Below, in pieces: positions 48,632 through 60,782 of a DNA stretch of 64,000 bases. The stretch comes from Paramecium pentaurelia (lineage: Eukaryota; Ciliophora; Oligohymenophorea; Peniculida; Parameciidae). A program made the translations under genes and the position numbers. The notes under the pieces were generated by a model that saw only the letters and a list, made by a program, of their open reading frames with translations, made no database searches and had not been told where the DNA came from. Position 1 is the stretch's first letter; every line of letters begins with the position of its first letter. Location of the stretch: the NCBI GenBank assembly GCA_905183005.1, contig CAJJDO010000132.1, positions 62,001 through 126,000 on the forward strand, read 5' to 3'.

Positions 48632-49861
48632 ATTTGTTACTATTTAATTATTAAAATCAAAAAGATTAGATTTGTCTATATAAATACATAACTCGTAAAT
48701 AAAAATTTATATGGAGGCTTTAAAATATTAAAGATATTTTATTATAATTAAGAAAAATTATAATATTACGTGTTTTGTTTGTATGTTTTACAAATATTTG
48801 ATTATTCTATTCTATATTCTCATCTAAAATCTTAGATAAGCCCATCACTGAAATTTTGATGAAAATATGGTATAATAATATAAATTATGGTAATATACTT
48901 TAGTATTCAACCAAACTCTATATACTCTAAGTATAATTCCAATAAACATTATTAATTTTGTTATTCCTGCTATTATAACCTTTTAAAGCAAGTATTATGT
49001 GGTTAGTGCAAATTTCAAGTGTTCAGAATCAAACTAAATTTATTGAATTTTTGAAAATAAAAAAGTGACCTCTTCCAAGCTTATCAATTTTAGAAGTTTA
49101 ATTCAATTTTGAATTGTTAATTGCCGATAAATCAGCGTTTTGAAATGAATTTTATAAGTAATGGAAGAAAAGTAATTTTCTTTTTATTTTTAATAAAAAA
49201 ATGAATTTTCTTAGGATTGAACTTATCAGGATATTATAATATTTCATTATTATTTTTAGTCATAACTTTGTATAATAAATAATTTTAAATTTTCAGATTG
49301 AGTGATGTCTTATCAGATTTGCAGCTATTTTTAAAGTTAAATAACATAATAATATATATTTTGACAATATTAATTAAAAACTTAATAAATTAAATTGCCT
49401 TAATAAATATGTTTTAATTTCAAATCGTAAGGTTTATGCATGTAAGACATATATATGGTTTTATATATTTGTTCGATACAATCATTTAATTCATGAAATA
49501 GTATTATTAGAAAAGAATATTTTTTAATTATGAATTAAAGTCTAAATCAAGAATTATTAATTATTTTTTAATGGGAAATGATTAAGATATTTGTGAAAAT
49601 ACTATGCATAATTTGATTTTTGATTTATTTCTTAAAGATTTATCAATTCAGTTTAATAAGAAATTTATCCTTAAAATCAGTAGACGTTTTGATTTTATAT
49701 CCTAATTCTATATGATTATTATATTTACAATATCTGGAAGTTAAGACATGTTTAATGAATTTTGTTAAAAGAGTATCATTCTAGATATTTTAGTTATTAG
49801 TATAATAATAAAAATTCTAAGAATATTAAAATTTATATCCATATATATATAAGAAAATAAA
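48632..49861. other. AT-rich gap without a gene
   Basis: 1.23 kb upstream of HTH member 4 and downstream of RRP9. No supported frame, RNA gene or repeat was seen. Confidence 0.5.
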
Positions 49862-51310
49862 TCATAAATACAACACAATTAAATTTTTGCTTTTGGTTGA
49901 AGTTATCCATCTTCCTAAACGATGTTCCTGGCTTTCAACAGTTAAAATTTTATCATCAAATACATTAATATGATTGATTATTCCAAACTAGATTAATTAT
50001 ATTGATAATCATACACTTTATAGTGATCTCACTTTTACAATGTCCTTATTTGTGACTTTATAAATATTTAGATTATCATCATAAGATCCTGAAATCAAAA
50101 GGTCACTGTTATAAATAGTTCCCTAATTAATTATGGATACTATAATTACCAAAGAGGTTATCCATCTATTACCATGAGGTTAATGTAATTCAAATAATGG
50201 CTTTCTTTTTTTAACATTCCATAAATTGATGTTAGTATCAATAGAACCAGTAACAAAAGTATCAAGAGTTATTGCTCTAATGCAATCAATAGATTATTCA
50301 TGTCCATTATAAAGAAGTTATCCTCCTGATTTTGTTTTCCATTGTATCATTTATCTATCATAGCCACAACTTAAAAAATCATCAGCATTAAAGCAATCGA
50401 TGTCATTTGCTTCTGTACTATGTCCAAAACTTATAAATTACTTGTAAATATTACAATGTATCAATATAAGCTCTTTATGCTGCATCCCATTAAATAAATG
50501 TTCTATCACAAGAGATACTGCATAGATTATTAGAATTATATCCAAATTTAACACCATAAATAGGTGCTTTATGATGTTTAAGAGTTTCAATCAATTTATT
50601 TGAATTTGTATCCCATAATTTGATGGAATGATCTTTACCAGCACTAGCCAATATTTTGCCATCAAAATTTAAGGAAATAGTGAGGACTTCATCATAATGA
50701 CCATCTCCATGTTTACCAACTTCTCTTTATATGAATTCTTTTTTCTTAGTTTCTAAATCCCCTAAAAAAAGTATATATAATTCTAATTACATTTGATAAT
50801 GCTTGAATCTTTGGAACAAGAATACATGTGTTTTGCAAATTCATCAACTTAAGTACAAGTGATTGCTCTAAGATGACCTTTATATATTTCTCTATTAAAT
50901 TATCTATCAAATTTTTATATTTATGTTTAATATATAGTGTGTTTTTCAGCAAACTATGATAAGATTGATAAAGTTACTTTCTCAAGTAAGGCTACATTTA
51001 ATCTTTTGTCTTCATCATTCATATGAATATCATGATGATCTTGAAAAAAGTCATCATTTTTTTTGGATTACAATTCTTATTTGGTTTATTATAAAATTTA
51101 TTTAGCCAATCTCAATCTTCTATTATCTTCAGTTTCATCAATTTCACTATCACTTTTATCTGAAATATTTTATGGTTTTTGATTTTCTAATTCATCCAAG
51201 TATTCTGAATCTATTGATTCATCATCATCAATATTTTATTTATTGTTTTTGTTGATGGTTTTGGTCTTTTTAATCTTTTTCACAGTCTTTTTAATTGTGT
51301 TTCTAGGCAT
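49862..51310 (-). CDS. RRP9: U3 snoRNP protein RRP9/U3-55K (WD-repeat)
   Basis: 446 aa with four introns (29, 25, 27 and 27 nt). The N-terminus is lysine-rich, then acidic (MPRNTIKKTVKKIKKTK, DDDESIDSEYLDELE), as in U3-55K. WD blades follow: YKGHLRAITC, LASAGKDHSIKLWD, LCSISCDRTFIQWD, FGHSTEANDIDC, LLISGSYDDNLNIYKV. The end has the diagnostic ESQEHRLGRW. The protein binds the U3 box B/C motif and acts in 18S pre-rRNA processing in the nucleolus. With TGS1, which caps U3, two snoRNP-related genes are in the window but not adjacent. Confidence 0.88.
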
Positions 51311-51374
51311 ACTTAAAATTTACAACAAATTAAATATAATTTAATTATTAATATATAAAAAAAAGTAAAATAAT

Positions 51375-51759
51375 TCAATGTTTTTTTGTAATTTTTGAAT
51401 TGTTGCTTATGGACTCTAAATGATTATCTATATTTAATTCCTATTTTAGATAACGAAGTTTCTTATAATAACGATTCTTAATCATATTCATAGTTTTGCC
51501 AGGAAAATATTTTACAATCTTATTAAAATTTGGTCCATATTCTAATACATACTTTAGGATATCTTTGTCTTCATCTTTAGTAAAGGTTTGTTTCTAATAA
51601 AATGGTTTCTTGTTTTGATTAGTAATAGATTGCTGAATGCAAATAGTCATAAGATGTTCAAGAGAGGACTCATCAAGAATAGGATTCCTAAATTATTGAA
51701 ATATAAAACTGCATGAATTCCTCATCAAAAATAAGCAATTAATATCGATTGGTTGTCAT
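51375..51759 (-). CDS. Single-repeat MYB/SANT-like protein
   Basis: 120 aa with a 22-nt intron (GTTTTATATTTCAATAATTTAG) after codon ~16. The start ATG 51759 was chosen because it joins in frame across this intron. The MYB-like repeat reads FTKDEDKDILKYVLEYG, FNKIVKYF and MIKNRYYKKLRYL; only some of the usual tryptophans remain. Such proteins bind DNA or chromatin. It lies 64 bp upstream of RRP9's ATG on the same strand. Confidence 0.7.
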
Positions 51760-52997
51760 CAATGTAATAATTTAAATAATCATCAGATATTTGTTAATAA
51801 TTATAATGTATCATAAATTTTATAATTCATTTTACAATCAACATAGTATTACATTTCTATCAATTAATTATAATATTTAAATATGTTTATATAACATATT
51901 CATGAATTATCAAAAATTATATATACTTATCATAAATATAGTTGTATACATTTAAATTATATATATAAAATCAATAAAGCTTTTTTTAATACTTATCTAT
52001 AAATTTCACTTATTTTAAAGGTATTATTTTGAGTAAATCTTATGAATAACTCGTTGATTAATTGTATTTTACATTATACAATTACATATATAGCTATACT
52101 TATTTAGTATATATATTAATTCTAAATTCAATCACTAAAACTAATTATGTATATAACATCTGGTATTGAAATAAAAGTTTGAAAACATTTATCTATAATA
52201 TCATGAATTTCACAATTTTTATAAAAACAAATGCTGATCTAAATATAGATAGAAAATTGAATAAAATTTCAATCAATAATTAAATATTAACGTTAACTAT
52301 TTTGTATTCCACTTATAATATAAAAATGATGTTTAATTCAATTACATTTTTTAATTAATATTTTTTAATAATCCATCTCTTAAATAAAATCACATAATCT
52401 GACAATTAATTAAGTCTTATAATTTCTATCATATCCTAGAATTAAATCATTATTCTTTTTTAAAGCTTAAGAACAAAGATTCTGTTCCTCATATTCAAAT
52501 AAATATTAATCTAGATAAATAGTATTATTAAATTATCTTTATTTTTTTTAATTTTATTGATATTTACTAGATATTAATAAATGTTATAATTCCTATTTAG
52601 ATTGAAAAGGATCTCATAAATTTCTTAATTTATTATATAATTCTTATTTATTTACTTATTCGAATAAGTTTTTTTAATATGCTACTTCAATTAAAAATAG
52701 CTGAATTTATACTGCTAATTAAATGATAAATTGTTTATAACTCTTATTAGATTAAAAGTAAACACATTCTATAAGGTTAAATTTTTAGATTGAATTACTT
52801 TGGCCTATTTCTATAAATTTATAATTTATGTAACTTAGAATTATGAAAATAATGTCTTTTTATTTTCTATTAAATAAAGTAATTTCTATAAATTTACATC
52901 GATTATTGTAATTCAATTTAATGAGTTTGAATTATTCGGAATTAATTATAATTTTTTATATAATCAAAGAAGATTTTATTGAAAAAATATATAATAA
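51760..52997. other. AT-rich gap without a gene
   Basis: 1.24 kb between divergent MYB-like and HTH member 3 genes. No coding frame or RNA gene is recognisable. Confidence 0.5.
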
Positions 52998-53350
52998 ATG
53001 AAATAAGATTCTAAAAGACACAAAACATTATATTATAAGCTTTCTTCTGAACTCCGATAAACCCTAATACATTTAATTTGCTTAAAGGGTTTGAAAATAA
53101 AAGAAGTTTGTATTCATTCTATTTTTAGGCTGCATAGTAATTAAACATCAAGTATGCAATGGCAAAATCTATATTCTTCTATTATAGAAATAACATGATT
53201 AGATATAAATAAAGCTTAGATTAATCTAAAAGATGCATGTATAGAACCATAACAAAGGAGATTATAGTTTTTCGAATAATCAGCTAAATTGCAGGTGAGT
53301 ATGTAAATTCAAAAATAGTACAATAAACAACAACTTAGATTTCTATGTGA
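52998..53350 (+). CDS. Small HTH protein, family member 3
   Basis: 109 aa with a 23-nt intron (53106-53128, GTTTGTATTC...TTTTTAG) immediately before the Ala-Ala pair. Motifs are YYKLSSELRQTLIHLI, LKIKE, AAQQLNIKYAMAKSIFFYY and a C-terminal KRCMYRTIT...RIISQIAGE. In sequence it is closest to member 1. The intron of member 4 starts with the same GTTTGTATT. Probably a nuclear DNA-binding protein. Confidence 0.75.
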
Positions 53351-53781
53351 TTGTATTTTTTATATATTTTAACTATATATACTTACTTGGTTATCTTTTG
53401 ATTAAAAACATATAAAAACAAAGTATCTAAAGAAATTAAGAGTTAATATTAAAATGAAAGTTAAAATGACTTGAATGAATTGTTAGATATATTTTGTATT
53501 TCTAGAATGTATAAGTGGAAATATTATGTAGAAAAATCGAAATAAATTTATTAATATTAATTTGTGAAATTATTCGATTTAGCTTTTGAATTCTTACATC
53601 AGTTTTTCAACCAGGAGTTGCTTTAATTTATTTGATTAGAAAATAAAGAGAATATGATTAATTTAGTATCCTCTTAATGAAAGTGAAAATATGATATGAA
53701 ATTATAATTAATGTTGATTTTTGTAATTAATGATATAATGTTTAACATTTTCATTGGTCCTTTTGATCCAATTATGAAATG
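53351..53781. other. AT-rich convergent intergenic region
   Basis: 430 bp between the stops of HTH member 3 and the MYB protein. Nothing is recognised. Confidence 0.5.
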
Positions 53782-55073
53782 TCACTGGAATACTTAATAA
53801 TTATATTACTATAATTATTGATACCTAATTTATGAATTATAATTATCAATTTTCTAATTATATATAGGTTGAATAAATGATTAATAATTATTATGTTAAT
53901 TAGAATATTATTGATTTTAATCAATTATATTCTCAAACTTACAATATTACTAATATTATTTTTAACCTACTTATTATAAGTAATTATATCCATATGGAAC
54001 TTAAATATTTTATAGAGGTTAAAATAACATTATTGGATTATATGGAATCTAATTATAATTAGTAATAATTTAATCATTTATTATTTCTTATTATTATTAC
54101 TATTAAATGAATGAAATTTCATATTATTATTATTATTCGAGTTAATTTGATTTAATTTCTTATTCCTATTTTTCAATTAACTATTTATTTTGAGGTATAT
54201 TTAATTATTGAATTTATTCTTAAGTATTTTCTTATTTGATTTAATATTTTTATTGATTGTTATTCTTAGATCTTGTAATTCGTTTGAATATTTATTGACT
54301 GGCATCTTAAAGCTAACATTTTTTTATTAAAGTAGAATCATTATTCAATTTATAAGGTCTTTACTTTTTCTTCTTTTTATATTTGTTTATATTGTAAGAC
54401 TCTTAAGAATCTTCAGAATCTTAGCTTTGATCATCAACATCTAATTCTTTTTGAAATCTTCTTTTCAAAGTAGCATAAAATCTATTTTTTACCATATTCT
54501 CCTATTGAATATTATAATATTCATATATACAGGTCTTCCATTAAGTAAACTAGATATGTAACTCCATTTTGTTCCAAACTTTTTGTATAATTTCAAAATC
54601 ATCTTGTCTTCCTAATCTGTCCATTTTTCATTATTTATGTGCATCTATAATTGATTTAGATATCTTTCTCTAACTTGCTTTCCAGTTCTCCAATTCATCA
54701 CTGTACATATCTTACTCCATTTCTTTCCGTACTTCTTAACAAGCTCCTTCAATTATTCATCTTCTTCTTATGACCATAATTGTCTAGAAAGAGTCTTAAT
54801 TTTAATATATCCAAAATATACTTGATTAGGATTTAGACTTTGCCACTTTATCATACATTCCAAAGGACTTGGTCCATTCAATGATTAGCTGATAGATTTC
54901 CAATTACCTTAATGGATTTGGAATTATTTCTTAAGTTGCTCTTCAGCATTATCGTTCCATTGATAAACATACTTTTATAAATAGTTATATTAAAAATGAA
55001 CCTTAAAAACAACATCTTTATTATCTCTTCTTTGATTCTGGTTATAAGTTGCACTAACCTCAGATATTAACAT
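53782..55073 (-). CDS. Three-repeat MYB transcription factor (3R-MYB-like)
   Basis: 420 aa with one 29-nt intron (GTATATATGAATATT...CAATAG). Three successive MYB repeats lie in the first ~210 residues: QWNDNAEEQLKK...GNWKSIS, LWSQEEDEQLKELVKKYG...KKWSKI, then KWTDQEDKMILKLYKKFGTKW. The GKQVRERY phrase is typical of the R2 DNA-recognition helix of animal c-MYB and plant MYB3R. The C-terminal half is Gln/Asn/Tyr-rich and probably an activation or interaction region. MYB3R proteins control G2/M genes in plants and animals; the role here is inferred only. Confidence 0.88.
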
Positions 55074-56420
55074 AAATTTTTTAAATATTAGATAATTTTC
55101 AAGACTGAATTTTATTTTTAATAGTACTAGATGAAGAATGAATTAAACTTAATATCATTAAGTAAATCTTTCTAGGCAAAAAACATCAATATATAATTTA
55201 AATTAACATTTGAGTTATCATTTGAGTATATATATATGAATATATATGATATTATACAAAATATACTAATAATTATATCACCTTAATGAACATTAAAATG
55301 AAGTAATATACATGAATATACATTAAAGTTTATATGATAATAAATTTACAGTAGTATAACTATCACATTCGGTAATATCAGATTACATTAAAATATTATA
55401 GTGAGAATAGTTTATACAATAAAATAATCACATAAACATTTTAATTAACTTAATTATCAAATCCATTCCAAAATATTTCTTAATTTCTGTTATCAAATTA
55501 AATGAAAAGACAGATGAATACTTTAATAGTTAATATAAGTATTAAATTTATCTATACTAGTTAAAAATTACAATTTAACTTAGTTTCCAAAAGAAATATT
55601 ATTTAAATAAAGAATTACAAGAAAATGGAAATCATTATAAAATTATGGAGAAAATTTATAGATTCTATTCTTCTATAGTTATTATAAACAATTTATAAAC
55701 TCATTAACAAACAAATATAATTGTATTATATACTGCCATTTAGTTAACCTTATTTATTATTTAGACAGTTATCATTTTGATTTTTCAATATCATCTAAAT
55801 AACACAATTATGAATAAATCAGATTTAACCTAATGGTTAATAATTATATATTCTCATATATGATTTAATTATGCTTTGTTTATATTTGAATTCAATAATA
55901 TCTATTTCTAATAGATGTACTCATTTGATAGATACTTCAAAAAATATATTATTCTACATAACTGCTTAACTATTGCTATATAGTTAATATAATATGTAGA
56001 ATAATATATTATATGATTTAAGACTCTAATTGAATTTGATTAAATTTAAGGATTTAGTATAACTTCAAAACTTAAATACTAATAGACAATAGATATAATT
56101 TATACTAATAAATGAATATATTCTAAAACTGAGCTCAATTCAAAAATTTTATTAATTATTTACTGAATTTAGATAATAGAAAAATTCGTTTAAGAAAATT
56201 TAAATAAATTAGCCAGTCAAATGATGTTAAATAATTATTGAAAAACAATTAGCTATTATAAAGATATATAATTTTATATTATTTAGCAAAGATGTAGAAG
56301 CAGAATAATTATTACTATTCATGGAAATATTATAAATTAATAAATTTATTAATTATTATAAATTATATAAATGAATGTATAAGTACTAATATCAGTAAAT
56401 AAGAAACATAATAGATCAGA
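55074..56420. other. AT-rich gap with a hairpin
   Basis: 1.35 kb upstream of the MYB gene without a supported frame. It contains an 18-bp perfect inverted repeat (55943-55960 and 55993-56010). Confidence 0.5.
55943..56010. repeat. Perfect 18-bp inverted repeat, 32-nt spacer
   Basis: The left arm aatatattattctacata (55943-55960) is the exact reverse complement of 55993-56010. It could form a stem-loop or be a cruciform; it is AT-rich, so chance is not excluded. Confidence 0.7.
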
Positions 56421-56858
56421 TCAAAAGATATCATCCAAATTGATACGTTATTATGGTTATTAAGACCTTCTTATTCGTTTCTTTTTGTTTTTCTTCTTTG
56501 TACCATTCTGAGAAAGGCTATTTCTCTATTAATGTTGGACAAAATGAACTTTCTTTGGATTAGCATATTGAGAAAATGGAGGCAATATATTTTATTACTT
56601 TAAACAAGATTTTATAGAATTAGTATCAGATTTTTTGTTTGTTCCTAATGAATTACAATGACAATTAACCCATTGTTTCATTACAGTTATATTATCTTCA
56701 GGATATATTTCTTTTTGCTTTTGCACATTAATTTTTAAATAAGCTATTTCATCATGGATTTAATCTAAAGATATTTCACTTTCTTAGAGATCATCAGATG
56801 AGAAAGATGAAATTGAATCAATAGGAGTATTTTAAACTAATGATGTTGAACAACCCAT
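56421..56858 (-). CDS. Small Met-Gly-Cys (lipid-anchored) protein, 145 aa
   Basis: Intronless. It starts MGCSTSLVQ: Gly2 for N-myristoylation and Cys3 for palmitoylation, with Ser/Thr at positions 5-6 as favoured by N-myristoyltransferase. It is acidic and Ser-rich at first (DSISSFSSDDLQE), has a CHC motif (WVNCHCNS) and a Lys/Arg-rich C-terminal end (KKKNKKKRIRR) that could bind acidic lipids. No enzyme domain. Probably attached to the inner face of plasma, alveolar or ciliary membrane. Confidence 0.7.
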
Positions 56859-56970
56859 AAATTAATAAATATAATTAAAATAAATAAGAATTTGTGAAAT
56901 TAAATGTACATTTAATTAACCATTAAGACTGTAATATTACAAATAATATAAAGTTATGAATTACATTGTC

Positions 56971-58908
56971 TCATGATTACTATAAAAATTTGATACTTTC
57001 CAATCTTTTATTATCATGACCTGACCATAGATATGGAGATTCCCATGCTAATCCTCCTACTCCAGAACCATTATCATAGATTTCCTTAATTTTACGAAAA
57101 GTATCCAAAGACCAAAAACAAATCTTTCCTTCTCCATTCTTTGTACTTAATCCAATAACTAAAAAATTGAATTATTAAATATATAATGCACTACTAATTT
57201 CATAATCATCTCTAAGTTCTTTGATTACTTAAAATGATTATTAATTCAATAATTTAATGATTCCTTCTCTATCAATAGTTATTATATATAATTTAGTCTA
57301 TAAAATAATTAAGATAGGTGATTCATGTAATTATATAAAGTTTGTTTATTATAATTATGGACATTAATGAACAATTAAGATACCATCACCTCCAACAAAG
57401 AGTTTTTCATTATATATAGCTAATGAATATATACCAAAATCAAATTTTAATGAATAGATTTCTAACATTTTATCTAAATCCCAAATTTTAATACTTTAAT
57501 CTTCACTTCCAGATAATAACTATTTAGGATTTAAGAAATCTAAACATGTTATTGTTCCTTAATGTCCTTTTAAATTACCAATTAATTACCATCTTGGATG
57601 ATGTTTCCATACTCTAATCACTTTATCTTAACCACAAGATGCCAAAGTATCAAATTTAAATTTTATATTAACAATCTCTCTTGTATGTCCTTCTAAAGTT
57701 GCTATCATTTTTCCATTTCCTTTATCCCAAGCTCTAATTAATTTATCATAAGAACTTGTAAAAATGCATAATTATCCTACTTGTAATTATGATATTCTTT
57801 TATCATGAGCTTTAATTGAATATTATTTTTCTGTTTTTGGAAATAAATTGGATCTACTTATTAAAGAAGGACTAGTATTTTATTATTATCTAATTTATTC
57901 TTATTGTTTATCATTTATAGTTCTTTTAAGTTATTCTCCAAATAATAATCCAGATTAAAATTAATATGGTTTATTAGATTAATCAGTTTTCATAGATTAT
58001 GGTGTTAAGGATCTATCAGTTTAATAATTTTAACTTTAATCTAAATATTATACTTATTTATTTTCTATTGAATGACTTCTTGAACTTTGAGTAGCATTTT
58101 TAGATTATGTATTTTATCTTGAATATTCAATTTATTTATTTTAAGGTGAAGTTGTTTAATTTGAATTATTTAATTGTATTGTTTAACTTAATTAATTATA
58201 TTATTATTATGGAACATATTGTTAATTTTATTAAGCATTTGTATATTCATACTTTTATTTTTAAACTTAAGTAGTTTATTAAATTATTTAAGTATTATTA
58301 TAATTATTTGTGAATTCTTTTTATTATGAAAGTCTCTTAAAAATCTATTCTATATTATTTTGTAATTATAAAATAGATTACATCACTTACAATTGATTAT
58401 AACATAATATTACATTATTTAATTAATCTTTAAATTGTTTACCATTATTACTTTTTAATTCAAATTATTTGCCATTGTAATTAATTGATTTTTCTAATAA
58501 TAATATGACATTATCTTGAGCTTGTCGATTAGTAATCTATCTTTATTCAATTTATTCAATTAAGGTTTATGCTTGATAGACATCTTCATTTAATTTCATT
58601 TATTGATAGGATTGCTGAAAAACAAAGTTTTGTATTTATTTAAATGTTTATTGTATATTCTTCAATACATCCATATGTAATTTTTCATATTGAGTAGTAA
58701 TCTTTTTTTCCTCATGAATATCGTTAATTTTATTATTAATCTCTTATCTAACTAAAGTGAGGAATTATTGTAATGGAACAACTTATTATAATGGTAAATT
58801 ATCTTAATATATGCATTGTTAACAACATAATCCTTATTATCTATGATTTATAAGAACATTAGACAATGCTTAATTTGGATGCTTAGAACACATATATTAT
58901 TAATTCAT
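56971..58908 (-). CDS. WD-repeat protein with N-terminal Cys/His motif and coiled coil
   Basis: 645 aa without introns. The start MNQQYMCSKHPNQ ... LCCQQC is a B-box-like metal motif, followed by a Gln-rich coiled coil (to ~250) and WD blades in the C-terminal half (IKAHDKRISQLQ, SSYDKLIRAWDKG, LASCGQDKVIRVWK, LLSGSEDQSIKIWDL, GLAWESPYLWSG). The same layout is seen at 41170. The ATG overlaps the stop of the DHHC gene (ATGA); a second in-frame ATG (codon 6) would remove the overlap. The function is probably scaffolding. Confidence 0.78.
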
Positions 58909-60104
58909 TATTTTTTTTTATTGTTTATTTTAATTTTCTAATCCAATTCATCCGATTCATTAAACACTCTTTTCAATCCCTTCCAAATTCCAATTTACTT
59001 AATTGGAATTATCCTATTTTAACATTACTTAACTTATTCTAATTTTGTATTCACCTATTTAATATCCTCTGGACTCTTTGCATCTTTCAATTATTTTTAT
59101 AATCGTTCAGTCTCTTCATCAAAGAAATTCAAAAAATCACTTCTCTTCATTTTTTCATTTGTTGTAGTATCCTATCCAATCATATAGAGATGATACAAAG
59201 CAAAAAATGTTAATGCAATACCCATTACAATACACAAAATTACTATGAAAATGTACATTGTATTTTTGTAGAACAAATACTATGCTATAATACCCCAAGT
59301 AGCTTATAATCTCTATTTTGTCACAGGATCTCTAATTTATTAATTTAATTTTATTACCTGAATTATGCTTCTAAAAGTTTCTCTTTTACTATAATCCCCC
59401 AAATACAACGGAAACCCAAATAAGCTCCATAATCACATAATATAGCATGGGTAATGATGAATTTGACAAAGTATTTATAATTCTTCTATCCAACACATTA
59501 TCTAATCCAAACACAATGATGATCAAATCTACTTACACATACATTGCATACTCTACAATGTTTGCTTCTTGCTGGCTTAATGATATTACATGTTTTGCAT
59601 TCATTATCTTTATTGTATACTACATTATCATAATACTCTTTAAATTCATTCACATAAACTTTATTATTCTCCTTATTTATTATCCCTGGTCTATATCGAC
59701 ATGCTTAAAAAAAAGAATAGAAACAAAAAAGTGCCATTGTTGATCCTATTGCTGTATCCAAATGAGATACAAAGGGATTATTTTCAAATAGTTCTAGAAA
59801 TCCAAAATACAAATAAACCAAATATCCTCCTACTGCAACCAATACATAAAATATTTAAACTAATGGATGATTTGAATAGAAGAAATAATCTATTCCTCTT
59901 TAAAATACTCTGAATATACGCTCTCCCAATATTTTTCTAATCATTATACTATATTCATTACTTGATTATCATTGGAATAGTGTTGAATACAAATCTATTC
60001 ATTTTACCTAATAATCCTTATGAGTTGGGATCTACACATACTAATAAATATAAGGATGCACCTACTATTAAAAATAGTAAAGTTATAATTGCTAGGTATT
60101 CCAT
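58905..60104 (-). CDS. DHHC-type protein S-palmitoyltransferase
   Basis: 382 aa with two introns (25 and 26 nt). The catalytic Cys-rich domain reads KPARSKHCRVCNVCVSRF, then DHHCVWIRQCVGQKNYKYF, with all zinc ligands and the DHHC active site. Four hydrophobic segments flank it (near residues 5-25, 70-95, 190-215 and 245-275), and TTTNE after the last one matches the TTxE motif. The enzyme transfers palmitate to protein cysteines. It lies between two MGC-type protein genes, likely substrates in principle. An Erf4/GOLGA7-type gene is at 36785. Confidence 0.93.
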
Positions 60105-60128
60105 TACTAAATTAATTATATATATATA

Positions 60129-60592
60129 ATGGGTTGTGGAGCTCAAAAATAATCTTAAGGTTTATCACCTCAATTAAGATAAAAAGCATTAGAAATTTTC
60201 AAGAAAATTGATGTCAATAATTCTGGTTCTATTGATAAGGATGAGACTCAAAAGTTTTGGAAAACTAATTTTGCAAAAGTGAATACTCAAGCATTATTTA
60301 ATGCAGTTGATTTTGATAAAAGTGGTTAGATTACAGAAGATGAATGGATGGCCTTCTGGGAAATAGTCAAAAAGAGTGGATATTCTGATAAAGAGATTTT
60401 TGAAGAGGTACACAGAATATTAGACAGTATTAGTTGGACAATTTGATGGAAGGTAAAGCTTGGGTATAATTTCGTAAAGTAGATGAATTTGTTAAACGAG
60501 ATTAAATGAGAAAAAAAAGTCAAGTCAAATAAATCGTTGAAGACAATTCTAAAAGAAAATCTATTCTTTAGCAAGAATAACATAATAATTGA
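60129..60592 (+). CDS. EF-hand protein with Met-Gly-Cys lipid anchor
   Basis: 145 aa with one 26-nt intron (GTACACAGAATATTAGACAGTATTAG). It starts MGCGAQ, a dual myristoylation/palmitoylation signal. Two EF-hand loops are visible: DVNNSGSIDKDE (about residues 29-40) and DFDKSGQITEDE (about 65-76), both with the key acidic positions and Gly6. It therefore probably binds Ca2+ at a membrane. The start is only 24 bp from the divergent start of the DHHC gene, an extremely short shared promoter. The C-terminus is basic. Confidence 0.85.
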
Positions 60593-60782
60593 TATAAATA
60601 TAATCTAAGTTTATATTTATATCATTTCTATAATATTTTTTAATACCATTTATATTTATTATTCATCTTATTCTATATTATAGATTTAATTATTATTTAT
60701 ATAAGACTTTATTTAATGAAATTAGATAACTAATACATTTTTATCTCTATAAGAAATTAAAATATATTAAATTATTTAATTA

